DNA of 64,000 nt from Candidatus Dormiibacterota bacterium (lineage in GTDB: Bacteria; Chloroflexota; Dormibacteria; Aeolococcales; Aeolococcaceae), in the NCBI GenBank assembly GCA_003153505.1, contig PLZA01000059.1, forward strand, positions 1 through 64,000, in the 5' to 3' direction. Shown here piece after piece: positions 26,091 to 34,469 of the stretch (position 1 is its first letter; each line of letters opens with the position of its first letter). The position numbers and the translations under genes were made by a program. The notes under the pieces are model-generated. The model was not told the DNA's origin. It made no database searches and was given only the letters and a program-made list of their open reading frames with translations.

Positions 26091-28763
26091 ATGCCCGATG
26101 TCGAGCCGCCGGCGGCTGACGACCCGATTCCAGCCGCACCTGCCGCCGCAACGCTGACGCTCCCGGCGGTCCCCCTCCGCGACAACGTCGTCTTTCCGTC
26201 GCAGCTCGCACCGCTGGCCGCGGGCCGGCCTCGGTCGGTCGCGGCGCTGGAGGCGGCGGTGAACGGGGACGGGCGCGTCGTGCTCGCCATCCAGCGCGAT
26301 GCCGAGCGTGACGACGCTTCGATCGATGACGTGCACACGATCGCCGTCATCGCCCACGTCGGGGCGTTCCGGCGCTTGCCGGGTGGGGGCGCGCACGCGC
26401 TGGTCGAGGGCAAGGAGCGCGTGCGCATCGACGCATTCGACGCCTCGGGAGACGCGTGGATCGCCACGGTCACCCCGGTCCCCGTCGACGTCGTCGAAGG
26501 CACCGAGGTCGACGCACTCTTCGGATCGGTTCGGACGCTCTTTGCCGAGTACGTCAACGCCGGCGCTCAGGTGGGAGCCGATACGGCCGTCGCCATGGCG
26601 CGTGCGTCCCAAGCCGAGCTGATCGCCGACATCGCCAGCACGTGTCCGGACTTCGGATTCGGCGACCGCGTCGCGCTGCTCCAGGAGACCGACACGATCG
26701 CTCGCCTTCGCATCCTGATCCCGCTCCTCGCGCGCGAGGTCGAGGTCGCCCAGCTTCGCACCAAGATTCACGAGGACGTTCAGAAGACGATCAACAACTC
26801 GCAGCGCGAGCACATCCTGCGCGAGCAGTTGCGGGCCATCCGCAAGGAACTGTCCGAGCTCGACGACGCCGGTGAGGACGACGAGGATCTCTCCGCACGC
26901 GTCGAGAAAGCGGGTATGCCCGACAACGTCAAGCAGCGCGTCCTGAAGGAAGTCCACCGCCTCGAGCAGATCCCGAGCGCATCCCCGGAGATGGGCATGG
27001 TTCGCACGTGGGTCGACTGGCTCCTCGACCTCCCCTGGATCGATCCCCCCGCCGAGACGCTCGACATCGAGGCGGCTGCGCGAATCCTCGACGAAGATCA
27101 TTACGGCCTCACGAAAGTGAAGGACCGAATTCTCGAGTGGCTCGCTGTTCGGGAGCGGATTCGTGGGAAAGCCGGGTCGGAGTGCGCGGGTCCTGTCGCC
27201 GTCGAAGCTGCCGACCAGGAGGCGGGTGGCGGCGCGGGGGGCGGCGCCGCTCTGCTGCCTGGCGCCGCGCAAGACGGTCCCAGAACGCAAGACGATGAGG
27301 AGTCAGACCGGGCAGCTGAGCGGCGAGGGGTCCCCGCGCCGACAGGACCCGCCGCACACACGACCGCTCCTCGGCGGCGCACATTGCAGACCCCGATCCT
27401 CTGCTTCGTCGGCCCCCCGGGAGTCGGCAAGACATCGCTTGGTCGGTCCATAGCGCGCGCTCTCGACCGCAAGTTCGTGCGCATGAGCCTCGGCGGCATC
27501 CGCGACGAGGCGGAGATCCGCGGCCACCGGCGCACGTACATCGGCGCGCTCCCGGGCCGGATCATCCAGTCGATGCGCACCGCCGGGACGCGCAACGCGG
27601 TGATCATGCTCGACGAGATCGACAAGGTCGGGGCGGATTTTCGGGGTGACCCGTCGGCTGCGCTGCTCGAGGTGCTCGACCCGGAACAGAACTGGGAGTT
27701 CAGCGACCACTATCTCGAGGTCCCGTATGACCTCTCGCAGGTGCTGTTCATCACCACGGCAAACATTGCCGAGACGATCAGCCCGCCGCTGCGCGACCGG
27801 ATGGAGATCATCCGCATCACCGGATACACGGAGCAGGAGAAGGTGCAGATCGCGGAGCGCCATCTCGTTCCGCGACAGCTGGATCAGCACTCGCTCGACG
27901 TCAATGAGCTGCAGATTTCGCGCGAGACCATCGTCGCGATGCTGCATGGCTACACGCGAGAGGCGGGCGTCCGGCAGCTCGATCGGACGATCGCCGAGGT
28001 TGCGCGCAAGGTCCCGCGCAAGCTCGCCGCCGGCGCGACACCACCGGTGGTCATCACGCCCAACGATCTGTCCGACATGCTCGGCCCCCGGCGTCACGAC
28101 TACGGTGAGGCGCAGGAGCAGGACGAGATCGGCGCTGTGACCGGTGTTGTGGTGAGCGAGGTGGGTGGCGACATCATCACCGTCGAGGCGCTCGCCATCG
28201 AGACCAAACCCGACCTCGTGCTGACCGGCCAGCTCGGGAGTGTGATGGAGGAGTCGGCCCGTGCAGCGCTGTCCTGGGCGAAGGTGCACGCAGTCGAGTA
28301 CGGCGCGCCACGAGACTTCTTCGACACCCACGCGATTCACGTGCACGTTCCAGCCGGCGCAATCCCCAAGGACGGTCCGTCGGCGGGCGTGACCATGGCG
28401 ACGGCGATGGTATCGGTCGCATCCTCGCGCAGGGTGCGACGCGACCTTGCGATGACCGGCGAGGTCACGTTGCGTGGCAAGGTGCTTCCCATCGGTGGCG
28501 TGAAGGACAAGCTGCTCGCGGCGCATCGTTCCGGACTGAAGACGTTCATCCTGCCGTCCAAGAACCTGCGCGATCTGTACGAGGTCGACAAGGAGATCCT
28601 CGATGCGATCGAGGTTGTTCCAGTCGACAACGTCGGTGAGGTGCTCGACCGGGCCCTGGTCGAGTCGGACGCACCGCGCCGGCGCGAACGCCAGGGTGCG
28701 GGATTCGTGCTCCCGATCACCAGTGCCGACGTGCTCGGGCCGATCAACGCCGGCCTCGCGTAA
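26091..28763 (+). CDS. lon: ATP-dependent protease Lon
   Basis: Lon degrades misfolded and regulatory proteins in the cytoplasm. The 890-residue protein has the N-terminal LAN domain (VPLRDNVVFPSQLAPL) and a coiled-coil region (SQREHILREQLRAIRKELSE). It has an AAA+ module with Walker A GPPGVGKT at 441-448 and Walker B IMLDEIDK. The protease domain has catalytic Ser764 (KDGPSAG) and a Lys in KDK at 805-807. Unusually, about 75 residues of low-complexity Gly/Ala/Arg/Glu sequence are inserted at about 355-430, between the end of LAVRERIRG and the TPILCFVGPPG strand. These two are nearly adjacent in ordinary Lon. The reading frame is intact through the insert. Confidence 0.95.
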   Translation: MPDVEPPAADDPIPAAPAAATLTLPAVPLRDNVVFPSQLAPLAAGRPRSVAALEAAVNGDGRVVLAIQRDAERDDASIDDVHTIAVIAHVGAFRRLPGGGAHALVEGKERVRIDAFDASGDAWIATVTPVPVDVVEGTEVDALFGSVRTLFAEYVNAGAQVGADTAVAMARASQAELIADIASTCPDFGFGDRVALLQETDTIARLRILIPLLAREVEVAQLRTKIHEDVQKTINNSQREHILREQLRAIRKELSELDDAGEDDEDLSARVEKAGMPDNVKQRVLKEVHRLEQIPSASPEMGMVRTWVDWLLDLPWIDPPAETLDIEAAARILDEDHYGLTKVKDRILEWLAVRERIRGKAGSECAGPVAVEAADQEAGGGAGGGAALLPGAAQDGPRTQDDEESDRAAERRGVPAPTGPAAHTTAPRRRTLQTPILCFVGPPGVGKTSLGRSIARALDRKFVRMSLGGIRDEAEIRGHRRTYIGALPGRIIQSMRTAGTRNAVIMLDEIDKVGADFRGDPSAALLEVLDPEQNWEFSDHYLEVPYDLSQVLFITTANIAETISPPLRDRMEIIRITGYTEQEKVQIAERHLVPRQLDQHSLDVNELQISRETIVAMLHGYTREAGVRQLDRTIAEVARKVPRKLAAGATPPVVITPNDLSDMLGPRRHDYGEAQEQDEIGAVTGVVVSEVGGDIITVEALAIETKPDLVLTGQLGSVMEESARAALSWAKVHAVEYGAPRDFFDTHAIHVHVPAGAIPKDGPSAGVTMATAMVSVASSRRVRRDLAMTGEVTLRGKVLPIGGVKDKLLAAHRSGLKTFILPSKNLRDLYEVDKEILDAIEVVPVDNVGEVLDRALVESDAPRRRERQGAGFVLPITSADVLGPINAGLA
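27186..27352. repeat. 13-bp inverted repeat bounding most of the Lon insert
   Basis: GCGGGTCCTGTCG at 27186-27198 is the exact reverse complement of CGACAGGACCCGC at 27340-27352. The pair brackets a 167-base GC-rich segment that codes for much of the extra stretch in Lon. It may be the ends of a small inserted element, or an RNA stem. No target-site duplication was seen. Confidence 0.55.
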
Positions 28764-28766
28764 TCT
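28761..28766 (+). promoter_or_regulatory. -10 box TAATCT for the MBL gene
   Basis: TAATCT overlaps the lon stop codon and lies seven bases before the GTG at 28774, so the downstream gene can be transcribed on its own as a leaderless message. Confidence 0.4.
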
Positions 28767-28773
28767 TCCCGTC

Positions 28774-29427
28774 GTGACCGAGACGCTGAGAGACCTGGTC
28801 GAACTGGCCATCGTCGTCGATCCGATGTTTGACCAGAACTGCTACGTGCTCCACCGCCGCGATACCCCCGACGTGCTGGTCGTCGATCCCGGGCTGCAGC
28901 ATCCGCAAACCATGGCCTTGCTCGAGAAACGCGGATTACGCTGCGACCGCATCCTGCTCACCCACGGCCATCCCGATCACGTCAGCGGCGTTCCGGCGAT
29001 CAAGGCCGCATTCGGTTGCGAGGCGGCGATTCATCCCGATGATCGCGAGCAACTCGAGGCCGTCCGATACCTTCCCGGTGTCCCGGATGACCTCCCGGAT
29101 GTTGTTTGTGAGCAGGATCTGAAGGATGGCGACATGCTGCGCTGGCACGAGCTCGATATCGAGGTGCTGCATACGCCAGGGCACACACGCGGCTCGGTGT
29201 GCTTCCGCGTCGGACCGGATCTGCTCTCCGGGGACACGCTCTTCCATCGCGGCGTGGGCCGCTGCGATCTTCCCGGCGGGTCGTTGCCCGCGCTCATGTT
29301 TTCGATCGAGCATCGTCTCTACACGCTCCCCCCCGAGACCGTCGTCTACCCTGGTCACGGGCAGCGCACGACTGTCGATGAGGAGATGCGCGTCAACCCG
29401 TTTGTGGTACATCCCCGCTACCGCTGA
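28774..29427 (+). CDS. MBL-fold hydrolase, glyoxalase II-like
   Basis: This 217-residue metallo-beta-lactamase-fold hydrolase resembles hydroxyacylglutathione hydrolase. It has the metal motif THGHPDHVSG, then LHTPGHTRGSVCF, LSGDTLF and the final VYPGHGQRTTVDEE. It is close to the compact glyoxalase II-like proteins that hydrolyse thioesters or persulfides. The exact substrate is unknown, because the C-terminal glutathione-binding domain of true glyoxalase II is lacking. GTG 28774 is 10 bases after the lon stop and seven after a TAATCT box. Confidence 0.87.
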   Translation: MTETLRDLVELAIVVDPMFDQNCYVLHRRDTPDVLVVDPGLQHPQTMALLEKRGLRCDRILLTHGHPDHVSGVPAIKAAFGCEAAIHPDDREQLEAVRYLPGVPDDLPDVVCEQDLKDGDMLRWHELDIEVLHTPGHTRGSVCFRVGPDLLSGDTLFHRGVGRCDLPGGSLPALMFSIEHRLYTLPPETVVYPGHGQRTTVDEEMRVNPFVVHPRYR

Positions 29428-29464
29428 TTCGGGGACCCTGTGCTACGGTGGGCGCGAGGGGACG

Positions 29465-30094
29465 ATGAGAATGAACCACGCCATACGCATGTCACCGCTG
29501 CTCTGCGCCTGCGGGCTTGCTCTCGCAACCGCGGGCTGCGGCAGCGCCGCGCCGGCCACCGCGACGTCGAACGCCACAGCCGATGGGCCGTCGGCCTCCG
29601 CATCCACAGTGGCGTGTGCGAATCCTCAGGTGAGCTCCGCTCATGCACCGGCCACCCACCTCGCGCTGGCTGCCACCGACCTGCCGTCGGGCGGTCCGGT
29701 GCTGGCGCAGATCAGTGACGGCCGGATGAACAACACCGCGAACACCGATCAACGGGGATTCGCCAACAGCAGCAACACGTATCGCATCGAGGACGACGTC
29801 GTCCTCGATGCCTCGACGCAGACGGCGACTGCCGACTATCCGCAACTGCGTGATGCCGCCAAGACGCAGTTTGCGACAGTCACGAGCACCTCGTCGCCGG
29901 CCGGTCTCGGGTGCCAGGTCGATGAATTCACCGGCACGACGTCAGCCGGCTACAGTCAGATCGGCATCGCGTTTCAGGACGGCGATGTCATCGCGGTTGT
30001 CCTGCTCGTCAACTCTGCGGCACCCGTCGATCCGACATTCGCGGGCGCTGTGGCGCTGGCGCAGGACCAGAAGATCATCGCCGCGTCGAGCTAA
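29465..30094 (+). CDS. Putative exported lipoprotein
   Basis: The function of this 209-residue protein is not recognised. A signal peptide with a lipobox-like ATAGC (Cys25) is followed by an Ala/Thr/Ser-rich linker. A folded domain of about 150 residues then contains two more cysteines (VACANPQ and GLGCQVDEF) that could form a disulfide. The late segment YSQIGIAFQDGDVIAVVLLV is a pair of likely beta strands. This looks like a small surface lipoprotein of the sensor or PknH-like type seen in Gram-positive bacteria. GAGGGGACG before ATG 29465 is a fair ribosome binding site. Confidence 0.68.
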   Translation: MRMNHAIRMSPLLCACGLALATAGCGSAAPATATSNATADGPSASASTVACANPQVSSAHAPATHLALAATDLPSGGPVLAQISDGRMNNTANTDQRGFANSSNTYRIEDDVVLDASTQTATADYPQLRDAAKTQFATVTSTSSPAGLGCQVDEFTGTTSAGYSQIGIAFQDGDVIAVVLLVNSAAPVDPTFAGAVALAQDQKIIAASS

Positions 30095-30097
30095 CGG

Positions 30098-30679
30098 TCA
30101 GTCGATCCTCCCGAGTCGCTCGAGGAACTCGTGCAGGATCGCACCGGTAACTCCCCAGATCACGCGACCAGCCGCCTCGTAGTAATGCACGCGTCCGCGC
30201 ATGCCGTCGCGTTCGATCTCACGCACCGTATGGGGCGCGACCAGCAGATCTGCGATATCGATTTGAAACCACTCTGCGACCTCGAAGTCGTCTGTCCGGA
30301 ACTCGATCGGCCCCTGCTGCAGGCCGACGACAGGGGTGAGCCAGCGCCCCGAGACGATGGTCGAGAAGGGGGAGAGCAACCCGAGGACCTCGACGCTTTC
30401 GGGCTGGATCCCGAGCTCCTCGCCCGCCTCGCGGAGTGCCGTCTCGACCACGTCAGTGTCGGACGGCTCTGCGCCTCCGCCGGGGAAGGCGATCTGCCCC
30501 GGGTGCTGGCGAAGCTCCTCCGATCGGAGCACGAAGAGGAGGGGCACGCCGGGCGTCGTCGGGTCGCAGAGGAGGAGCACCGATGCTGGACGGAGGCCGT
30601 CCGGCGACGGCGGCATCGTGCCCTCGGGTTTGCTCACGGCGCTGCGGAGCCGATCGACGATGGACGCAGTGGTCGTCAC
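30098..30679 (-). CDS. Nudix hydrolase, CoA pyrophosphatase-like (NudL)
   Basis: This 193-residue Nudix enzyme probably cleaves coenzyme A or its derivatives. The Nudix box is AFPGGGAEP...REAGEELGI with the catalytic REXXEE intact. Upstream is the CoA-type signature LRSEELRQHPGQIAFPGG. Family members hydrolyse CoA or acyl-CoA to phosphopantetheine and adenosine 3',5'-bisphosphate. The start is the GTG at 30679 (MTTTASIVDRL). It converges on the lipoprotein gene with a three-base gap and diverges from the small zinc-ribbon gene. Confidence 0.9.
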   Translation of the reverse strand: MTTTASIVDRLRSAVSKPEGTMPPSPDGLRPASVLLLCDPTTPGVPLLFVLRSEELRQHPGQIAFPGGGAEPSDTDVVETALREAGEELGIQPESVEVLGLLSPFSTIVSGRWLTPVVGLQQGPIEFRTDDFEVAEWFQIDIADLLVAPHTVREIERDGMRGRVHYYEAAGRVIWGVTGAILHEFLERLGRID

Positions 30680-30716
30680 GCGGGCGCCGTGCAGGCTGAA
30701 CGCGCGGTCAAGGCCG

Positions 30717-30722
30717 TACGCT
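30717..30722 (+). promoter_or_regulatory. -10 box TACGCT for the small zinc-ribbon gene
   Basis: TACGCT is seven bases before the ATG at 30730, the leaderless spacing. This supports the small ORF being a real gene. Confidence 0.4.
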
Positions 30723-30729
30723 TGGGTCG

Positions 30730-31020
30730 ATGAGCGGCGAAGCGCAGCCCGTGCCCCGGCCGCGGCGGCGGTGTGCGAAGTGCGGCGGGGAGGTGCGCTT
30801 CTCGCACCGCGAGTACGCGGGCCGGGGAACGTCGGCCGCCGTCCTCCGCTGTGCTGCGTGCGGCGATGTCATCCGTGACGCGGCCCGTGAAACCGTCAAA
30901 ACACCGCAGCGGCACACCTCGAAGCGTCATCGCGACCTCGACCAAGGCCCGCCGGCGAATCCGGTCATCGACCCGGAGCTGGCCGCGCGATTGCTGGAAT
31001 CCACCCGCGATTCCGGCTGA
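30730..31020 (+). CDS. Small zinc-ribbon protein
   Basis: This 96-residue protein has two CxxC pairs (CAKC near residue 15 and CAAC near 41) that should bind one zinc ion in a ribbon. A basic linker (TPQRHTSKRHRD) and a short acidic tail follow. Its role is unknown; proteins of this kind bind nucleic acid or other proteins. The ATG has a TACGCT box seven bases upstream and no ribosome binding site. It converges on the esterase gene with one base between the stops. Confidence 0.68.
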   Translation: MSGEAQPVPRPRRRCAKCGGEVRFSHREYAGRGTSAAVLRCAACGDVIRDAARETVKTPQRHTSKRHRDLDQGPPANPVIDPELAARLLESTRDSG

Positions 31021-31021
31021 C

Positions 31022-31828
31022 TCATTGCCCCGCGGCGGCAGCCGCACGCACCGCCGGTGCGAAGCGCTCGAACCATTGCAGGATCTGGGCATTGACGCTG
31101 TCGCGGTCGACGTCAACGGAGATCGCATGGCCGCTTCGAGGCAACAGCTCGAGCTCCACGTGCGCGCTGCCCACCAGCCGTCGCGTGATCTCGCGCGCAC
31201 ACCGCGGGTCGATGGATCGGTCACGTTCGCCGTGGATGACGAGCACCGGAGCGCGGATCTCGGCAAGCTCATTGCGAACCACGGCGCACAGCCGGCGGAG
31301 CTCGTCGATGCTCCGCGTGGGGCGGATGCCGTAACTGTGCAGCTCCTCGACCGCCTCGGGATGCCAGAGATCGACATCGTCTCCGGCACGGTGCCAGCGC
31401 ACCACGCGCTTGAGCAGCGGGAGCAGCGGCGCAAGCGGCCCGCTGAGCCAGACGGGTGCTGCCAGCGTCGCCACGGCGCGAACACGCAGATCGTGCGCCG
31501 CGAGGTGCAGCGCCAGGGTGCCGCCCATCGACTGACCCACCACCATGACGTCGTCAGTTTCCGCGGCCAGGTCGTCGAACGCGGTCTCGACGCAGGCCGC
31601 CCAATCCTGCCAGCGAGTGCGTTCGAGGTCATGGGGAGTCGTCCCATGGCCGGGAAGCACCGGCGCCTGGCAGCGGAACCCGTTGGCGGCAAGTACGTCG
31701 CCGAGGCGGCGCAGCTCCGGGGGGGTGCTCGCAAACCCGTGGATCAGCAGCGCCGCGCGCGGACCGTCACCCAGCTTCCAGGGACGGACGACGTCCGGAT
31801 CGAAGGGCTCGAGGGTTCGGGCGGTCAC
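31022..31828 (-). CDS. Alpha/beta hydrolase, carboxylesterase or monoacylglycerol lipase-like
   Basis: This is a 268-residue serine hydrolase. It has the oxyanion-hole motif HGFASTP, the nucleophile elbow VGQSMGG, acid Asp in HGERDRSIDP and catalytic His in LPRSGHAIS. The closest type is the bacterial carboxylesterase Est30 or monoacylglycerol lipase group. Its substrate is unknown. The GTG at 31828 gives a normal length and sits seven bases after a TATACT box. The earlier open frame to 31909 would overlap trpD on the other strand. Confidence 0.86.
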   Translation of the reverse strand: MTARTLEPFDPDVVRPWKLGDGPRAALLIHGFASTPPELRRLGDVLAANGFRCQAPVLPGHGTTPHDLERTRWQDWAACVETAFDDLAAETDDVMVVGQSMGGTLALHLAAHDLRVRAVATLAAPVWLSGPLAPLLPLLKRVVRWHRAGDDVDLWHPEAVEELHSYGIRPTRSIDELRRLCAVVRNELAEIRAPVLVIHGERDRSIDPRCAREITRRLVGSAHVELELLPRSGHAISVDVDRDSVNAQILQWFERFAPAVRAAAAAGQ

Positions 31829-31835
31829 GCTTGCG

Positions 31836-31841
31836 AGTATA
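31836..31841 (-). promoter_or_regulatory. -10 box TATACT for the esterase gene
   Basis: TATACT on the minus strand is seven bases before the GTG at 31828. It is the best match to the consensus among the leaderless boxes in this window. Confidence 0.5.
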
Positions 31842-31867
31842 TGGATCGCCCTCGGGACGCTCAGTGC

Positions 31868-31873
31868 TACCGT
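31868..31873 (+). promoter_or_regulatory. -10 box TACCGT for the trpD operon
   Basis: TACCGT lies eight bases before the ATG at 31882. It diverges from the esterase promoter within a 53-base gap. Confidence 0.4.
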
Positions 31874-31881
31874 CGCCCGCC

Positions 31882-32910
31882 ATGGGCGAGGAGGTGATGC
31901 GGCAGGCACTCGAGACGGTCGTCACCGGCCGATCCCTGGACGTCCCCACCGCCCGGGCGGTGATGGACACGATGATGGAAGGTGAGGCAACACCAGCCCA
32001 GGTTGGAGCGCTCGTTGCGGCGCTGCGCACCAAGGGCGAGACGGTCGACGAGCTTGCCGGCATGGTCGAATCCATGCGCGCACACGCAACCCAGGTCACC
32101 CTCCCGGTCGAAGCGGTGGACACGTGCGGCACCGGCGGGGACGGGGCTGGGACGTTCAACATCTCCACTGCCGCCGCCCTGGTCGCGGCCGGGGCTGGGT
32201 GCCCGGTCGCAAAGCACGGCAATCGTGCGCAGTCCTCGCGGTGCGGCAGTGCCGATGTGCTCGAGGCGCTCGGTGTGGTCATCTCGCTGTCGCCCGACGG
32301 CGTTCGCCGCTGCGTCGAGGAAGCGGGCATCGGTTTCCTGTTTGCGCCAGACTTTCATCCGGCGCTGCGCCACGTCGGTCCCGTCCGTCGTGAGCTGGGG
32401 ATTCGGACGGTGTTCAACGTCCTCGGCCCGCTCGCGAACCCCGCACGGGTTCGCCATCAATCTCTCGGTGTGTCCAATGCGAGCCTGGCGCCGATGATGG
32501 CGGTGGTGCTGCACCGCCTGGGTCACGTCCACGCACTCGTCTTCTCCGGTCCGGACGGTGTCGACGAACTCGGCGTTGCCGGGCCCGCGCGCTGCCACGA
32601 GGTGACCGCTGCAGGCGTTCGCGAGTTCATCCTCGATCCGCGCGACGTGGGCCTCGAGGCGGCGCCCGTCGACGCGGTTCGAGGCGGAGACGCAGCCGCG
32701 AATGCCGCGACCATCCGCTCGGTCCTCGACGGCGAGCCTGGAGCCCGCCGCGACGTGGTGCTCCTCAATGCGGCTGCCGTCCTGGTTGCGGCCGACCACG
32801 TCACCAGCCTGCTCGACGGTGTCGCGGTCGCCGCGCACTCGATCGATTCCGGTGCCGCGCGACAGGCGCTATGGAATCTTGCGCGCGTCTCTCACGAGGT
32901 CGCGGCGTGA
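31882..32910 (+). CDS. trpD: Anthranilate phosphoribosyltransferase
   Basis: TrpD joins anthranilate and phosphoribosyl pyrophosphate in tryptophan synthesis. The 342-residue protein has the PRPP loop DTCGTGGDG, the NIST segment, KHGNRAQSSRCGSADVLEAL and the anthranilate-side HPALRHVGPVRRELGIRTVF followed by NVLGPLANPA. ATG 31882 gives the usual N-terminus; ATG 31897 is possible. No other trp gene is nearby. The gene overlaps a zinc-ribbon protein gene and leads into rnhA, so it has been separated from its pathway. Confidence 0.95.
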   Translation: MGEEVMRQALETVVTGRSLDVPTARAVMDTMMEGEATPAQVGALVAALRTKGETVDELAGMVESMRAHATQVTLPVEAVDTCGTGGDGAGTFNISTAAALVAAGAGCPVAKHGNRAQSSRCGSADVLEALGVVISLSPDGVRRCVEEAGIGFLFAPDFHPALRHVGPVRRELGIRTVFNVLGPLANPARVRHQSLGVSNASLAPMMAVVLHRLGHVHALVFSGPDGVDELGVAGPARCHEVTAAGVREFILDPRDVGLEAAPVDAVRGGDAAANAATIRSVLDGEPGARRDVVLLNAAAVLVAADHVTSLLDGVAVAAHSIDSGAARQALWNLARVSHEVAA

Positions 32911-33602
32911 GCCGCGCTTCGGCGCTGCTCAGCCTTCAGCAGATCGACGATCGGATCGCGACTCTCATCGCCGACATCGCCAGCGCCGAGGCGGCACTGC
33001 GGGGTGATCCCGAGCTCGACCGTCTCCGTGCCGCCGAGGCAGCAGCGCAGGAGGAGCACAGGACACGCGGATCGGGAGCAAAGCTGGCGGAGCTCGAGGC
33101 GGCCTCGCTGCAGGCGCGCATGCGTGAGCTGGACCGCCGGCTCTACAGCGGCACGGTGCGCAACCCCGCCGAGCTCATGGAGATGCAACGCGAGGTGGAC
33201 GTGTTGCGAGCGAAGTTGTCCACGGCCGAGGACGAGGCGCTCGAGCTGATGGTGCAGGTGGATGGCGCCCTCGAGCGTCTCCGAAGTGCGTCCGCGGCCG
33301 TGGCCACACGCGAGGCGCAGCGAAACGACGCGATGGATCCGCTGCGCGCGCGCCTTGCAACGCTGACTGCCGAGCGCGACGTGCTGGACGCCGAGCGCGA
33401 CGCGCTGCGTGCCGAGACCGATCCCGCCGACCTGTCGCTGTACGCGCGAATCGCCGCTCATCGACGCCCCGCGGTGACCGGGCTGGCGGGTGACTTCTGC
33501 GCGGGCTGCCACATGCCGGTTTCCAACGAGGAACGCCGTGCGGTGCGCACCGGGAGCGGGCTGACCCAGTGCGCGAACTGTGATCGGATCCTCGCCCCAT
33601 GA
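32907..33602 (+). CDS. Coiled-coil zinc-ribbon protein (CT398-like family)
   Basis: This 231-residue protein consists of a long antiparallel coiled coil rich in Ala, Glu, Arg and Leu. A C4 zinc ribbon follows (FCAGCHMPVS and QCANCDRIL). This is the family of CT398/HP0958-like proteins, some of which bind nucleic acid or act as chaperones in secretion. The segment YSGTVRNPAELMEMQREVD is the family hallmark. GTG 32907 overlaps the trpD stop in GTGA and its stop overlaps the rnhA ATG, so the three genes are one unit. The pairing with rnhA is common in Gram-positive genomes. Confidence 0.85.
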   Translation: MSRASALLSLQQIDDRIATLIADIASAEAALRGDPELDRLRAAEAAAQEEHRTRGSGAKLAELEAASLQARMRELDRRLYSGTVRNPAELMEMQREVDVLRAKLSTAEDEALELMVQVDGALERLRSASAAVATREAQRNDAMDPLRARLATLTAERDVLDAERDALRAETDPADLSLYARIAAHRRPAVTGLAGDFCAGCHMPVSNEERRAVRTGSGLTQCANCDRILAP

Positions 33603-34048
33603 CCGCGACCGTGGTCGCTTACACCGACGGCGCCTGCTCCGGAAACCCCGGAGCCGGTGCGTGGGCCTACCGCGTCGAATGGCCTGACGGCGCCGTCGAC
33701 GAAGCCGCCGGCGGTGGTCTCGAGACGACCAACAATCGTGAGGAGTTGAAAGCTGTACGCGAAGCCCTGCGCCGCATCAGGGCGCGCATCGGGGACGACC
33801 CCGGATGGCGAATCGTGGTGCGCACCGACAGCCTCGGGGTCATCAACTGGCTCACGGGCTCGTGGAAGCGCAAGAAGAACCTCGACCTCTACCCGACGAT
33901 CGATCCACTCGTCGACGCGCGGGTACGATTCGAGCACGTGCGTGGCCACAGTGGCATTCCCGGGAACGAGCGCGTTGATGCACTCGCTGTCGCGGAGACG
34001 CAGCGCATCCTGGCGGGAGCGGCGAGGGGAGTGCAAGCCGGCCGATAA
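33599..34048 (+). CDS. rnhA: Ribonuclease HI
   Basis: This enzyme removes RNA from RNA-DNA hybrids. The 149-residue protein has all four acidic active-site residues: D10 (YTDGACSGNPG), E48 (TNNREE), D77 (RTDS) and D127 (GNERVDALA). The supporting histidine is in VRGHSG. The ATG overlaps the previous stop as ATGA. The last five codons and the stop lie antisense to the 3' end of the RNase P RNA gene, so the tail GVQAGR is encoded by the complement of the P1 helix. Confidence 0.96.
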   Translation: MTATVVAYTDGACSGNPGAGAWAYRVEWPDGAVDEAAGGGLETTNNREELKAVREALRRIRARIGDDPGWRIVVRTDSLGVINWLTGSWKRKKNLDLYPTIDPLVDARVRFEHVRGHSGIPGNERVDALAVAETQRILAGAARGVQAGR

Positions 34049-34407
34049 GCCGGGTTCTGTCCTCGACCGCACGGCGGACGAGGGACGGTCATCCATCTGG
34101 GACGCCGGTTACCCGGCGCCTCGAGCGGCCCACCTGAGACGCGGGAAGCGAGCAACTCCTGAGCGCCGAAGCGCTCGGTCTCGGTTTGGCCTTGCTCCGG
34201 GCGGGGTTTACCTGGCCGGCCGGTCACCCGGCCGCCGGTGGGCTCTTACCCCACCATTTCACCGTTGCCCCGGACGGGTCCGGGGCTGTGTCATTTCTGT
34301 GGCACTCTCCTTCGGGTCACCCCGACTGGGCGTTACCCAGCGCCCTGCTCTGCGGAGCCCGGACTTTCCTCGGGCGGCGTGCGCCCGCGACCGTCTGGCC
34401 GGCTTGC
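34033..34407 (-). ncRNA. rnpB: RNase P RNA, class A
   Basis: This is the catalytic RNA that matures tRNA 5' ends. On the minus strand the 5' GCAAGCCGGCC (34407 to 34397) pairs with GGCCGGCTTGC at the 3' end (34043 to 34033) as helix P1. The conserved GAGGAAAGTCCGGGCTCC is at 34371 to 34354. Further conserved parts are GGTAACGCCC, GGTGACCC..GGAGAGTGCCACAGAAA, ACGGTGAAA..GGTAAGAGCCC and AGATGGATGACCG (34098 to 34086). The universal ACAGAACCCGGCTTAT lies at 34060 to 34045. The length of about 375 bases is normal. Ends are taken from the P1 pairing and could be a few bases longer. Confidence 0.96.
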
Positions 34408-34413
34408 CTGTCG

Positions 34414-34419
34414 AGTTTA
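34414..34419 (-). promoter_or_regulatory. -10 element of rnpB
   Basis: TAAACT on the minus strand lies seven bases before the first base of helix P1, which is the expected distance to the RNA start. TTGTCA lies 14 bases upstream as a poor -35. The divergent pepE gene starts at 34470. Confidence 0.5.
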
Positions 34420-34469
34420 TCCTCTGGGCCTGCTGACAACGGCTCATCGCCAAGGAGGTCGCGGCACGC

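Noticed and set aside
27101-27625. tRNA-like or coding sequence on the minus strand within the Lon insert
   Set aside because: No cloverleaf can be folded and the minus-strand open frames are shadows of the lon gene.
27303-28811. 502-residue minus-strand open frame opposite lon
   Set aside because: No recognisable domain, and the plus strand encodes conserved AAA+ and protease motifs throughout.
34100-34440. Small open frames across the RNase P RNA region
   Set aside because: The DNA is fully explained by rnpB, so these frames are not coding.
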